A DNA stretch of 64,000 nucleotides from Batkoa obscura (taxonomy: Eukaryota; Entomophthoromycota; Entomophthoromycetes; Entomophthorales; Batkoaceae): positions 186,001 through 250,000 of the forward strand of contig JASVEC010000025.1 of the NCBI GenBank assembly GCA_030770535.1, written 5' to 3'. The notes below the pieces were generated by a model. That model did not search any database. It saw only the letters and a program-made list of their open reading frames with translations, and was not told where the DNA came from. A program made the translations under genes and the position numbers. Positions 1 to 11,354 of the stretch are shown one piece after another (within the stretch, counting starts at the first letter, position 1; the number at the start of each line of letters is the position of its first letter).

Positions 1-948
1 TATAGCACTACTATTTATAATAAAGAAACTGACCAAAAGATATAAAAGACAAAGTCAAATTCATAAGTTTATTAATTTATTAGAACATTAATGATTTCAA
101 AATTATTTGAAATTGTGTTAAAATATAGTGGTTAAAGATTTGTTGATAAATGTGGCGGAAAACACTGTGTTTTAAAAAATAGTTTTTATTGTAAATTTTG
201 TTAAAACTTTAAAGTTTCAAATATACACAAAATCAAAATATGTTTTAGTTATGATTGTAAACCAATGAGGTTTGCTTTTTAAATATAATTAAAATAGCTC
301 TAACATAACTTAAAAGCCCACTTTGATTTATAACAATTGTACTGCTTATTAAACAAAAAAATAAGTGGCTAAGGTAGGGAGGTTTTAAACTTAAATAATA
401 TTATATATCGATACTGGTTGAAAATAGGACAATTGATGTATACTATAAGATTTTATTTTTGGTAAGATGGATTTTTCTCCCAACACAAGAATAAAGTTAA
501 AAATTTTATTTAGCTTAATTCTAATATTTTATAACAACATTTGGTTGATTTCAAATAACTCACACTTAAAGGAACAAATGAAAGGGTGAATTCACAAAAT
601 TAAGGAGTTTCGGATAAACTTATAATGGAATTAGAAAAGAAATTAAGTGACAACGAAATACAAAATATTTATAATAATGCGCTATGGAACAACACATTAG
701 GATGGGCAACTATAGTTCATTATTAGTAATAAAAGGAATTCTTAATTATATGATTCCTTTAATTAGTAAAGGTTTAAACCGATACACAAATGGTATATAT
801 CAGAATTATGCTTAGAATATTAATTTAGCATGGGCAATTAATGATCATTAATTAGAATTTATAATGTTTCACTGATTTACTTTAATTGGTAGGCACAGTC
901 ATATAAAATTATAAATACGAAGCCTTAAATTATTTTTATATTTTAAAA
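1..948. other. intergenic, left edge
   Basis: AT-rich sequence in which I see no supportable gene. A 33-codon ATG frame at about 625-726 has no recognisable product. Sequence around 655-730 and 780-860 looks like a weakly similar pair, perhaps an old duplication, but this is uncertain. The last few hundred bases should hold the promoter of the hydrolase that follows. Confidence 0.5.
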
Positions 949-2391
949 ATGTTAAAAAATAATAATAGCAATAATAATAATAGCAATAATAATAATAGCA
1001 ATAATAATAATAGCATAGTTGAAGAAAAGCAGTTTAAAATATTAGAAGAAGAATATGAAACCAATTTATTGAAAGCGTTTAATAAAGAAGGGAAATGTTA
1101 CTTGGATGATAAAAATTATTTAAGTTATCGAATCTATGGCAATGGTAAAAATAAACTTTTATTTATAATGGGTTTAAACGCTACTGGCTCTCATTGGGGT
1201 TATCAAGCCAAGTATTTTGGTAATTTGGAAGATTATCAAGTATGTACTTTTGATAATAGAGGTATTGGTACAAGTTCATGTCCACCTGGCCCATATACGT
1301 AATAATACTTGTTTATTTTTTATTTTTTTACTTATTTGTTTATTTATTTTAGTACTTCTCTTTTAGCCCATGATGCATTGGCATTGTTAAACCATCTGGA
1401 ATGGAATGACAATGTTAATTTAATAGGAGTATCTATGGGAGGTATGATTGCACAACTTATGGCATTAAAACAAATTCAACGTTTTAATTCAGTAACATTT
1501 ACAAGCACTTATAACTCAGCAGCCTTAGTAGTACCAACTACTGAAGATATTCAAATATTTTTTAAAATGTTAAGTAGAACTCGTAGAAAAATGATGCGTC
1601 CATTAATTAAAGTATGTTTTCCTAAACCATGGTTGAAAGAAGAGATATTACCTGGTTTAAGTAATTTTCAATTTTTATTGTCAACATTAAAAAAATTCGA
1701 TTTTGATAGTTCAGAGCGTTATTCAATGGGAGAGTATTGGCAAGCTATCGCAGCATTATTACATAATATACCACCTTATCGTTTAAAGCAGATTAAAAAG
1801 AGCGGAATAAAAACATTAGTATTGCATGGTACTAAAGATAAAATAATAAGACCAACTTATGGTACCTTATTGTCATCAATATTATCATGCCCATTAATCC
1901 AGTTTAAAAATTCAGGCCATATGTTGATGATTGAAAGAGGAATAGAGTATAATTTAATTTTGAGAGCACATATTGAAGGAAAAGAGTTAAATCATTACCT
2001 TCAACTTGAGAATATGGAGATTGACAATAAGAATTTAATATTGGTAAATGGAGTCGAAAATAAAAAGTTAGAAGAAGAAAGTAATAAATTATGCAACGAA
2101 CATAAACCTGAAAAATCATGGTTAAACAAATTATTTAATTTTAAAAAGAATAACGATTCGATCGAACTATTAAATAGCAACGATCACAATGATTTCCATG
2201 AGGATACTGATGACGATAATGTACTTGAGGATAATAATAAATCTCCAAACTTAAAAATTGAAAAGAGTTTATCATCACCGATTCCTGAAAACGGCCCTTT
2301 CACAGTGTTGAATAGAAGATCAAAATCCTTTTTTTCAGCTAATAATTTTAACGAGTTTTTACAAAATTGTTTAAGTACAAAGCAACATTAA
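949..2391 (+). CDS. alpha/beta-hydrolase fold protein
   Basis: Two exons, 949-1298 and 1353-2391, joined by a 54-bp GT-AG intron in frame (..GPYTTSLLAHD..), giving about 463 residues. The N-terminus is a low-complexity Asn/Ser tract made by a 15-bp codon repeat. The hydrolase core follows: an oxyanion-side strand (LLFIMGLNATGSHWG), the nucleophile elbow GVSMGG, a late Asp (LHGTKDKI) and a catalytic His (NSGHMLMIE). That is the full Ser-Asp-His set of the family, so the enzyme looks active. The substrate cannot be told from sequence. After the core there is a polar, acidic extension of about 130 residues without recognisable motifs. The gene converges on glutathione synthetase, with only 35 bp between the stop codons. 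Confidence 0.85.
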
Positions 2392-2426
2392 TCAACAAAT
2401 AAATTAAAATATCTTTTTATTATACT

Positions 2427-4167
2427 TTAAATTAAAAATGGTGAATCAATTACTGAATGTCCTACTGCTACTCCACCTTCATTACTAGAGTCCAATTTAG
2501 TACGCAACAAATAGCCACCAGATTTATTAATTAAACTTTGATCATCATCGGATGGTAAATAAATTCCATAAATTCCTAATTCACTCACAAAGTTCCCCTT
2601 TAAGGCTGGTATTCCAAACCTTAAACCTAAATTATTATTATGGAATTTAGGTGGTAAAATCTTATCCATCAATATATAAGCTTTCTTTTCTTCTTCAGTT
2701 AATTTGTTTAATTGTATTAAAATATCTTCACCATAATAATTATTGCCCCCGCCTTCTCTTGATGGCTTCATTACATAATTTTTGACTTTTTTAGTTATTG
2801 AATTTAAGCTATTTTTATCTACTGGATATAGCCCTGTAAAACATTGTTGAACGTTGTTAAAATCATCTTCATTTTTAATAAACCTAAAATATGATAAAGG
2901 TAAATATTTATAATACGATATCAATAATAAGTTACTTTTTTAATATATCTTTATCAGCTAATACTTGTTGTATCTTCTTAGAGCCAACTAGTTGATATGC
3001 TAAGTTTGGGCATTTATAAGCATAACTTGATTCTAATAATTTTCTTGCTAACCATTCATTATTACTTGGATAGTCATTTGGACTGTATCCTGAGCGGAAA
3101 TAAATTACACTAATCTCATTATCATCAATTATTAATTTATTGTTATCAACTTCATTAATTTTAGCTTGTTTATAAACATCACTTAATGTTTTTCTTACAA
3201 CTTTAATTGAATATCTATAAAATAAATTAAAAAATAAATAAAAAGTATAAAGATTAGAATGATATTACTTTTCGAATAGTTCCAATTCAATATGTCTTTG
3301 ATCAAAAATATTACGCTCATTAGGTTGAACAACAAATAAAATGGCTGAACTAAGATCAAATTAATAAATACAACTATATAAGGATTAAATTACTATTACT
3401 TCTTATTGTTGTATAATTTGTGTGTTTTTGCTAATCCATCAACGATTGAAGTTAATGCTGAATTATCTGGTATTTCGCCTTGTTCTTTAGGGAATAAGTT
3501 GAAATAATTATCTGTTCTTTCTGAGAGAAATCTATATAAAGAATATAAATAAATAATACAAATAAATAAAATAGACTTACTTATGTAGTTTTGTAGTTTT
3601 CGAACTTAAAGCAGCAAATGAGGAAGCGATAGTGTTTAATTCTACTTGATATAACTTAAATTTCTCTTTTTCAGTTTTAAAAAATTGAATAATATCTTGA
3701 GTATTATTGATTTCCTTATTTAAAGTATCCTCGTAATGTAATAAATAATCGGAACGATGAATACCTAGTCTTTTATTAATATTTTGATTATTATATAATT
3801 CTTTATAAATGACTATTAAATTTTTTAAAAAGTCATCGACTTCTATTAACGGCTCCAGAGTATTCAATAAAAATTCTTTATCCAAAGATATCTTATCTAC
3901 CATCTCATTGAATATAGTTTGTATTTTGATAGAATGCTCAAATAACTCTTTTGGAAATGGTGTTGGATAAAGGGTTGTCGGAGCTGGAGTTGATAATGAA
4001 ACTAATCCGATTTCTTTTTGAACAACGTTGGATACGATGTTGGTAATATCTTTATTGTTTTGATTGTTTTCAGTTAATGGGTAAGGAGGTAATATAGTCA
4101 ATCCGTTACTAAAGCAATAGAGCTGATTTAATTCGATTAATTGGTTTTCTTGTTGCTGACTTAACAT
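2427..4167 (-). CDS. GSH2: glutathione synthetase (GSH2-type)
   Basis: ATP-dependent ligase joining gamma-glutamylcysteine and glycine, the last step of glutathione synthesis in the cytosol. Five exons on the minus strand: 4167-3581, 3531-3400, 3349-3269, 3214-2936 and 2883-2427. All introns are about 50 bp, GT-AG, and keep frame, giving about 511 residues against roughly 475-490 in the family. Hallmarks in order are FVVQPNERNIFDQRHIE, the substrate segment IYFRSGYSPNDY, the Gly-rich ATP loop MKPSREGGGNNYYG, and a C-terminal GGVAVGHSVIDSPFLI close to the family ending. The start Met at 4167 is the first in frame. No organelle signal is obvious. Recognition rests on these motifs, which are specific to eukaryotic glutathione synthetase. 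Confidence 0.93.
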
Positions 4168-4567
4168 ATTTTGTAGTTTGTAATAGCAAAAAATAAATTT
4201 AAAGGTGTATAATTTATACTTGTTGTTATTATGCTATTAGTAAAACAAATTTCGAAATCAATTAACCCTAATTTTTAACCAATTAAATTTAGCAATATAC
4301 ACCTGTATTATTAATCCACTATAATTAGAATTTTATATAGCATTTCACTAAACAATTATAATTGCTTTATAAAGAACTATTTTAAAAACATTTTATAATT
4401 AAAATTTCATATTAATAATATGAAGCTTAATTTCTAAGCTTCCATAGTTATTTATTGGTATTGTTTATTCTTTCCAATTGACTATCCCTTACCAATATCG
4501 CCGAATATCTTGATCCTCAATATAAATCTGTTTTCAAGTCACTTAATATTTTAAATATTTGTTTAAT

Positions 4568-4686
4568 ATATAGGGATGTGTTTTTTTGTTCAAGAATTTT
4601 ACTAACAATTTTTCCATCTTTTAAGCGCTATTTAAGTGGAAAAATTGTTAGTAAGATCCTTAAACAGAAAAAATACATCCCCATAT
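4568..4686. mobile_element. MITE copy 1, fold-back form
   Basis: Both arms match the same (right) half of the MITE in opposite orientation: left arm about 4568-4615, right arm about 4638-4686, with an AAGCGCTATT core between. The other copies have two different halves, so this one is a near-palindrome derived from the family by duplication or conversion of one half. Confidence 0.85.
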
Positions 4687-5063
4687 ATATAATTACCACC
4701 AGCGGATCTAATGAACAAGGAAGCTAATGTATACTCACTTTTTGTTTTATAGTTTTCAATGATACATTCTATTGGTTTTATAACCTCTTCAAGCTTTACT
4801 TTCGTGTCTTTGTCTAAATAAAAACTTAATGAACAATGATATTTAAATAGCAAGTTAACATATAATTGATCACTTTTATTACACTTTAGTACATGTCTAA
4901 AGTTATCAGTTTCTCAGCATCAGTTTCTTAATTTGTAATATCAATGAAAAATCAATTCCCTCTGTATTGAAATCTATAAAATAAATATATACTAACTTTA
5001 AATAAGAACTATATGATTTAGTTTTAAATTTTCATTTTTAATAAGTTATTTAAAATTATTTAC

Positions 5064-5170
5064 ATACGGGGGTGTTTTTTTTGGTTTTATCACTTTTTCC
5101 ATCTTTTAAGCGCTATTTGAGCGGAAAAATTGTTAGTAGAATTCTTAAACACAAAAATACATCCCCATAT
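5064..5170 (+). mobile_element. MITE copy 2
   Basis: Full-length copy of the ~107-bp family: begins ATACGGGGGTGTTTTT, carries the conserved core AAGCGCTATTTGAGCGG and ends ACATCCCCATAT. Confidence 0.9.
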
Positions 5171-5651
5171 ATTATTTAAAAAAATTAAATGTTTTTAAAA
5201 AAAAAATACAATATTTTGAAAAAATGACTATAAAAAATATAAAAACTATGCATGTATTGATTTATAAAAAATTGAGTGATAGTATCAAACTTAAGCTATA
5301 AATAAACAACAGTAATTGTTATAAAAAATGATCAAAAATTAACTATTATTTTAAATAATTTTATAATAAAATCTTTAGCTAGATAAACAGTGAATAATTT
5401 TTTAATTAAAATGTCATCTATTAGAAATTTAATCTCAATTTAATTATAAACAAAAAGTATATATATTTAAAATTATACTATTATGTTATTATTTTACTTT
5501 TAATACTTTGTTTTATTTAGTTGTTTTTAAATATATAAAAAGTAGGGTTATTTACTATTTTATGTAAACTATAAGATGCTGTATAAGTACTAATAGTTCA
5601 AAAGTAGTGTTAGATCACTATTTTTGCTAAACAGCTTAATTATCAACTTTT

Positions 5652-5756
5652 ATATGGGATATATTTTTTTGTTTAAGAATTCTACTAACAATTTTTCCGC
5701 TCAAATAGCGCTTAAAAGATTGAAAAAGTAATGAAACCAAAAAAACACCCTCATAT
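5652..5756 (-). mobile_element. MITE copy 3
   Basis: Full-length copy in reverse orientation: begins ATATGGGATATATT, contains the reverse complement of the core (CCGCTCAAATAGCGCTT), ends CACCCTCATAT. Confidence 0.9.
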
Positions 5757-6325
5757 ACTGAATTAATAATTATGAATTAAATAAAAAAACTTATTAATAT
5801 AAATAATAAAAATAAGATAAAAATTGCTATTATTTATATAAAATTAAACTTTATTAGTACAGTATATAAAATAAAATAGATTGTATTACATTATTATAAC
5901 ATTAAAAACTATTAATACAAAAATTGGATAAAAAATTGAATTACTACATTTGAAATTAATTTTAAATGTATCTACTAAATATAATCAACTTAATCAATTA
6001 ATTAATTAATTCATTAAACTAATAATTTAGTCCAAGTTAATTAGAACACTTGACGTTATTTAGTTTATAAATGTAACATATACTATCATCTCATCTTGAA
6101 TTTATTCATATTAACACCAAACTCAAATTTATAATTGATATTCAACTGAATAATAAAAGAAAACTTGATTCCAGCTATCAAATCAATTTAGTTTCTAAAA
6201 GATTAATTAATCCAAGTAGCTATTAAACTATAAATTCAGTTTTAATTTAAATAAAAATAATTCAATATCGTCTAGTTTATAAGTGTACTGTAATATCATA
6301 TTACTTTGAATCTATTTATTTTAAT

Positions 6326-6432
6326 ATATGAGGATGTTTTTTTTGGTTTCATTACTTTTTCAATCTTTTAAGCGCTATTTGAGCGGAAAAATTGTTAGTA
6401 AAATTCTTAAATAAAAAAATATATTCTCATAT
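6326..6432 (+). mobile_element. MITE copy 4
   Basis: Full-length copy with an intact AAGCGCTATTTGAGCGG core. The terminal repeats have drifted (ATATGAGGATG at the left, TATTCTCATAT at the right), suggesting a somewhat older insertion. Confidence 0.88.
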
Positions 6433-6985
6433 TTAAACTTCTAAAAGGAAGATAAATCCCAATTGATAATTAAGGGAGGGTTGACTTCAATTTAATATTA
6501 TGAACATGAGTTTGAATAAAAGCTCAAGTGTGATAAAAAAGCGAGTAGAAAAACAAATCCAAGACAAGTGAGATTCTAGGAAAAAGTTAAAGTATCAATT
6601 TCATCAACGTATTTATTGCATTATCGTCTTATCTCATTCTATTTCATTTAATATTAAAATCCCTCTTTTTGAATCGATTTTGAATCGAATTCAACATCTA
6701 GTTTTAAACTAAGGGATAGAATTTAATATCTTAAATTTAGATTAAAATAAACCTTAACTAATAAAAAAAACAAGAATTTTCAAAACTTCACGTATCAAGT
6801 TCATCAACGTTATTACAATATTATCATTTCAGTGTTAATATAAGAAAATTCAAGTAAAAATTTTATCAAATGTAGTAATTGTAGTCTCCTCCCAAATTTC
6901 AATATTTTCTATCAAAATTGAAAATAGCCTATATAGCACTATCCTAACCGCGAAAATCATGACAGATAATCCACCTTTTTTTAGA

Positions 6986-7089
6986 ATATAGGGATGTATT
7001 TTTGTTTAAGAACTTTACTAACAATCTTTTCGCTCAAATAGCGCTTAAAAGATTGAAAAAGTGATGAAGCCAAAAAAAACATCTCATAT
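6986..7089 (-). mobile_element. MITE copy 5
   Basis: Reverse-orientation copy beginning ATATAGGGATGTATT and ending ACATCTCATAT, with the core CGCTCAAATAGCGCTT. It is full length apart from a few small indels. Confidence 0.88.
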
Positions 7090-7161
7090 ATCAATTTAAG
7101 CTTAATATCTTGGTAAATTAAATTCAATCTATTTCAAAATTTCGCTTTATTTTTATTACTC

Positions 7162-7293
7162 TTGATTCAATTTTAACATTATATGGGCATTTTAATTTTG
7201 TATTTTCAAACTTGATTCATGATGCTTTTTTCTATTTTTCTATTCAATAAATACAAAGTTCAAAATGCTCATATGATGTTAAAATTGAATCAA
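7162..7293. repeat. fold-back element (second family)
   Basis: Two arms of about 45 bp, 7162-7206 and 7249-7293, are inverted copies of each other with only a few mismatches (TTGATTCAATTTTAACAT at the outer ends), around a loop of about 42 bp. The sequence is unrelated to the 107-bp MITE. Probably a non-autonomous DNA element. No target duplication could be assigned. Confidence 0.7.
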
Positions 7294-7549
7294 TAATATT
7301 TATTTTTCCAAAATCATTTATAAATTTTTCCATGGCTTAAAAGTGATCAAATAAAGGAATCACTTTGTAGCTTAATTAAGGGAAATTCTAGAACTTGAAG
7401 AATAAAATAAGTCATTAATAAAATTCAAATCTTCTTGAAATAAATGAAATAAAAGGGTTTATAAGGAGATTAAATTCCACTTTCTATTTATTTGAATCTT
7501 AACTCAAGTTACTCGAACTGTCAAGACAAAATTAAATTCCCATCAAACA

Positions 7550-8966
7550 ATGAAGTTCGGTAAAAAAATTCAAGAGGAAGTAGAAACCATGGGTCCTAAA
7601 TGGCAAGCGCATGCCATTCCATATAAAAAATTAAAGAAAGCAATTAAACATGATAGTCCATCCAGCACCAACTATGCTCAACTTTCACCTTTATTTACAA
7701 ATCTTTGGATAGATCATTTAGATCAAGCGAATACAATTACAGAAGAATTTATAAAAGAGGAGGGAGAAGGAAGGATGGAGGATAAAGATTTTTATCATTT
7801 ATTATTAAAATCTTTAACTCAATTAAAATTATTTCTTAATGAAGCATTTGAAGATACAAAATTAAGAATACTTCATTTAAAAGAGGAATTATTTGAAGCT
7901 ACTAACCCATTTCAAAAAGATGTCGTTGTTTGGTAAATTTTTTAGTTCAGTTTTAAAGTGATGAAGTTTTAATAATCTAACTTCTTTTTAAAATTATTTA
8001 GGAGAGAAATCTTTGAATTATATAAACAATCCCCAATATGGCAAATTAATTCAATACAAGATTTACATGGTATACGGTATTTAGATATGAAATGTCAATA
8101 TGATTTATTTTTAAAACAATTATTGAAGTTAGAAAAAGTAAGTATTTATTATTTAATTATATTATATAATTTTTATTTTCATTCTCATTTTTATTAGACA
8201 AAAAAATTTGATAAAAATCATTCCAAAGAAGCATTATTAAAATTTTTAGAAGTAAATTTCATATTATCTTATCAAGTGTTAAATGTTAATTAAATGTTAA
8301 TTAAATATAATTAGACCAATCAACAGATCTTGTCATTAATAAAGTTTTGTGAATTAAATCAAACAGCTGCTATTAAAATATTAAAAAAATTCAATAAAGC
8401 CACTACATTAAAGTAAGTTAATTCTTCTCCTCATCTCTTTAACCAATCAAAATATTTAATCTTTTTTATTCTTCTAGTTTAACGAATACATTAATAAAAA
8501 AAGATAGCTCATTATTATTATATTGTCCGAAAGAATTAACTATTCAATGGTATGAATTAATTGAAAGTATACTACCTAATATTGAGGATTTTTCATGTCC
8601 AATTTGTTTAGGTAAGTTAATTCATTCTAATCTTACATTATCATAATATAATATACCTTTTAATTTTAATTAGAAATCATATGGAAACCAACCAGATTAT
8701 CTTGTGGACACACTTTTTGTCATTGGTGTTGTATTCAATCTCAAGTACAACGAAAAAGAGATTGTCCCTTATGTCGATGTAGTGGTGCAATGTTAAAAGT
8801 AGATGAAAGAGGGACGGATAAAGCATTAGAAAATTATTTAAAATTATATTTTCCAAGGGAAGTTAAAGTGAAGAGAAAACAACAAGAAAAAGAAATGATG
8901 TTATGTGAAGTTAGTAATATTCGTGGGGGTGAGTTTATGATTAATAATGGATGTTGTTTGATGTAA
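7550..8966 (+). CDS. SPX-RING E3 ubiquitin ligase
   Basis: Six exons (7550-7932, 8002-8137, 8198-8251, 8315-8412, 8477-8611, 8674-8966) join in frame to about 365 residues. The N-terminus MKFGKKIQEEV..WQAHAIPYKKLKKAIK is an SPX domain, which in other proteins senses inositol pyrophosphate and phosphate status. Near residue 270 begins a C3HC4-type RING finger: CPICL, then CGHTFCHWCC and CPLC. The SPX-RING pair is the architecture of fission yeast Pqr1 and plant NLA, which ubiquitinate phosphate transporters. A role in restraining phosphate uptake is inferred from that family. The protein ends GCCLM, which reads as a CaaX-like prenylation signal, suggesting membrane attachment. Confidence 0.88.
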
Positions 8967-9363
8967 GAGCGAAAATCAAAAAGGATCATACATTTTTATT
9001 GCATTTTTAAAAGTCATAACATGTTAATTAAAATAAGTAAACATAATTAATTATAAATGAAATGATTGAAGTTTAAAAATAAAATTTTGTTATATTATTT
9101 ATTTATTTAGTATTATTTGAATATTATTTTTTAAAAATTTTTATTTACTAAATTTAAGCCACCTTCATTTTTAATAATTTTTCGAAATTAAAACAATCTT
9201 TATTAACCAATCAAATCTATTTTATACCTTTAAATTAACCAATAAAATAAGATTACATCTCGAATTGTAAGAATTTTAAATCTTAAAAGAATAGAAATAA
9301 GCTTGACTAATTTGAATTCATTAAAATATAAAAATCGTTTTATTTTAACTAAAAACAATAGTG
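8967..9363. other. intergenic
   Basis: About 400 bp of AT-rich sequence between two genes on the same strand. It probably holds a terminator and a promoter, but I see no element distinct enough to call. Confidence 0.5.
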
Positions 9364-11184
9364 ATGGCAATACGAGCACGTAATAAAAAAAAAAGTAATT
9401 TAGGAGACAATGTACATGACAGTACCAATGATTCTATTGAAGTGAGTGAGCTTGATATAAGTAAAAAAGTGATTGTAGGTTGTCCAGGGGATGCTTTTTC
9501 TTTTATTGAATTATTATGTTTTACAATGATTTTACCTTTATTCACTACTTACATTGGTTCTTCGATCTATCTTTATTCACCAAAATTAATTGAACCCTAT
9601 CATGGCAATTTCTTTCCTTACTATTTTTATAATTTAAGTGTTGGTATAATAATATTATTAGGTATATTATTAGGTATAATTTATGAAGCTAAATTTTTAT
9701 TTCATTTACCTGCTAATATTGGAAGAATTGGTTTAGCATTAGTTTTATCACCCATCTATACGGACTTAATAGCTAGACAATCTATGATTTTAGGGCCTTA
9801 TTTAAGTGTCCAATTATCTTACTTATTACCAGTATATATACCCTTATTATGTTGTTCATGGATTAATAGTAGTTTATTTTTAAAAAATTGTACCTTTTTT
9901 AAAAACGCAGATACTTTAAATCATTCTATTACTTTGTTTGTAATTCATATGGCTACTTTAATTATGGGATTAAGTTTATTAACCACATTTCCATTGATTT
10001 ATTCATTTACTAATTTAACATGTTATGGTTTATTAATTAATGGTCTTATTTCAGCTTTGATTTTGTATCTTCTCAATCTCACTTTACTTCAGAATTTAAG
10101 ACCTACAACTTATGATAAAGTATTAGTACCAACAGTTATAATTTGTATTTTATTAGCTACAATATCAAGACATGCTCAATGTTCTAGTGGATTATCCGAA
10201 AAACATTTAGATACAAATAAACCAATGGTAAATGGATTTACACCTTTAGCACGTACCGAATCAATTACTGGATGGATTACAGTAGATGAAGAAAAAGCAA
10301 GAGAAATACGCGTATTACGTAGTGGTCATTCGATTATTGGCGGTATTTATCCTAATTATCAAGAAAGTATATTCGGTACCTTTTATTATATGGAAACAAT
10401 CAAATTTTTATTACCCTATAAAACTACAAAAGAAAGAGGTAATGTGTTACAAATCGGATTAGGTATTGGTGTATCAGCAAAGGATTTAATTGAAGAGGAT
10501 TATAAAGTAGATATAATTGAAATTGATCCCATAGTTTATAATTATTCAAGAACTTATTTTGAATTACCAGAACCTAATAAAGTATATTTAGAAGATGGTA
10601 GAACAGTATTAGAAAATAAAATCAAAAGCTCCAGTTATGATTTTATATTACATGATGTATTTACAGGTGGTACAGTGCCCTCTACTTTATTTTCAGTTGA
10701 AGCATTAGAATTATGTAAATACGCTATGAAGCCAGATGGTGTATTAGTACTCAATTTTGTTGGTGGTATTCTCGGTCCTTATAATGTGGCTTTTGAAATG
10801 GTAGCTACTACATTAAGAGCTGTATTTCCTTATATGAGATTATTTACGGAAGATTTTAAAGATAATGAAGAAGAAGTAGTTTCTAATTTGATTAATCTAG
10901 TCTTCTTTGTTTCTGATAAACCAATAGAATTTGATTTACCACCTATTAGTCCAACCTATAGATCTATTAAAGAACATGCCATTACTCATATGGAAAAGTA
11001 TGAAGTTAAATTGGAAAAATATTTACCTCAGTTAACTAAAGATTTAGAGTTAATTGATAAATATCATAGTATGGTAGTCACTGATAAAGATAATAAATTA
11101 AATCAAGTTCAACATCATTCGGCTTATGAACATTGGTATAAAATGAAAGAGTTATTTCCATTAGAATATTGGGTGAAATATTAG
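9364..11184 (+). CDS. membrane-anchored spermine/spermidine-synthase-fold protein
   Basis: Single exon, 606 residues. The ATG is at 9364, directly after a GTG that is not the start. Residues about 40-285 contain some seven to eight hydrophobic helices (for example around ELLCFTMILPLF, SVGIIILLGILLGII, GLLINGLISALILYLL). Residues about 300-550 form a spermidine-synthase-like Rossmann domain: SAM-pocket loop QIGLGIGVSAKDL, acidic strand end IIEIDP, LEDGRTVLEN, and YDFILHDVFTGG at the place of the aminopropyl-transfer site. Such fusions of a membrane domain with a spermine-synthase domain are known in bacteria and fungi. The substrate is not settled, so calling it a true polyamine synthase would be over-reading. 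Confidence 0.8.
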   Translation: MAIRARNKKKSNLGDNVHDSTNDSIEVSELDISKKVIVGCPGDAFSFIELLCFTMILPLFTTYIGSSIYLYSPKLIEPYHGNFFPYYFYNLSVGIIILLGILLGIIYEAKFLFHLPANIGRIGLALVLSPIYTDLIARQSMILGPYLSVQLSYLLPVYIPLLCCSWINSSLFLKNCTFFKNADTLNHSITLFVIHMATLIMGLSLLTTFPLIYSFTNLTCYGLLINGLISALILYLLNLTLLQNLRPTTYDKVLVPTVIICILLATISRHAQCSSGLSEKHLDTNKPMVNGFTPLARTESITGWITVDEEKAREIRVLRSGHSIIGGIYPNYQESIFGTFYYMETIKFLLPYKTTKERGNVLQIGLGIGVSAKDLIEEDYKVDIIEIDPIVYNYSRTYFELPEPNKVYLEDGRTVLENKIKSSSYDFILHDVFTGGTVPSTLFSVEALELCKYAMKPDGVLVLNFVGGILGPYNVAFEMVATTLRAVFPYMRLFTEDFKDNEEEVVSNLINLVFFVSDKPIEFDLPPISPTYRSIKEHAITHMEKYEVKLEKYLPQLTKDLELIDKYHSMVVTDKDNKLNQVQHHSAYEHWYKMKELFPLEYWVKY

Positions 11185-11354
11185 GTCTATTTCAAATATA
11201 TAAAAATATTCAAATCATATAATAACAGAAAGTTTTAAGAAAATTTCAAAAATCAATTGCTCATTTTCTTGTTACTTTTTAATAAAAATAAACTTTATTT
11301 TTTAATTATTTTTTTAGTTGATTCTTTTAATTTTATTTGACTTTTGTATTTTTT

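Larger units (their letters stand above)
4168..7549. other. intergenic desert rich in MITEs
   Basis: About 3.4 kb without a gene. It holds five copies of the window's 107-bp MITE (starting at 4568, 5064, 5652, 6326 and 6986, spaced roughly 500-670 bp) and a different fold-back element at 7162-7293. Short open frames here are made of MITE sequence or lack any recognisable product. The last part presumably contains the promoter of the SPX-RING gene. Confidence 0.75.

Noticed and set aside
625-726. 33-codon frame near the left edge
   Set aside because: Too short and not similar to anything I know.
4632-4853. 73-codon minus-strand frame
   Set aside because: One end lies inside MITE copy 1 and the product has no recognisable feature.
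9361-9363. GTG as start of the spermine-synthase-fold gene
   Set aside because: An ATG follows immediately at 9364 and is the expected start.
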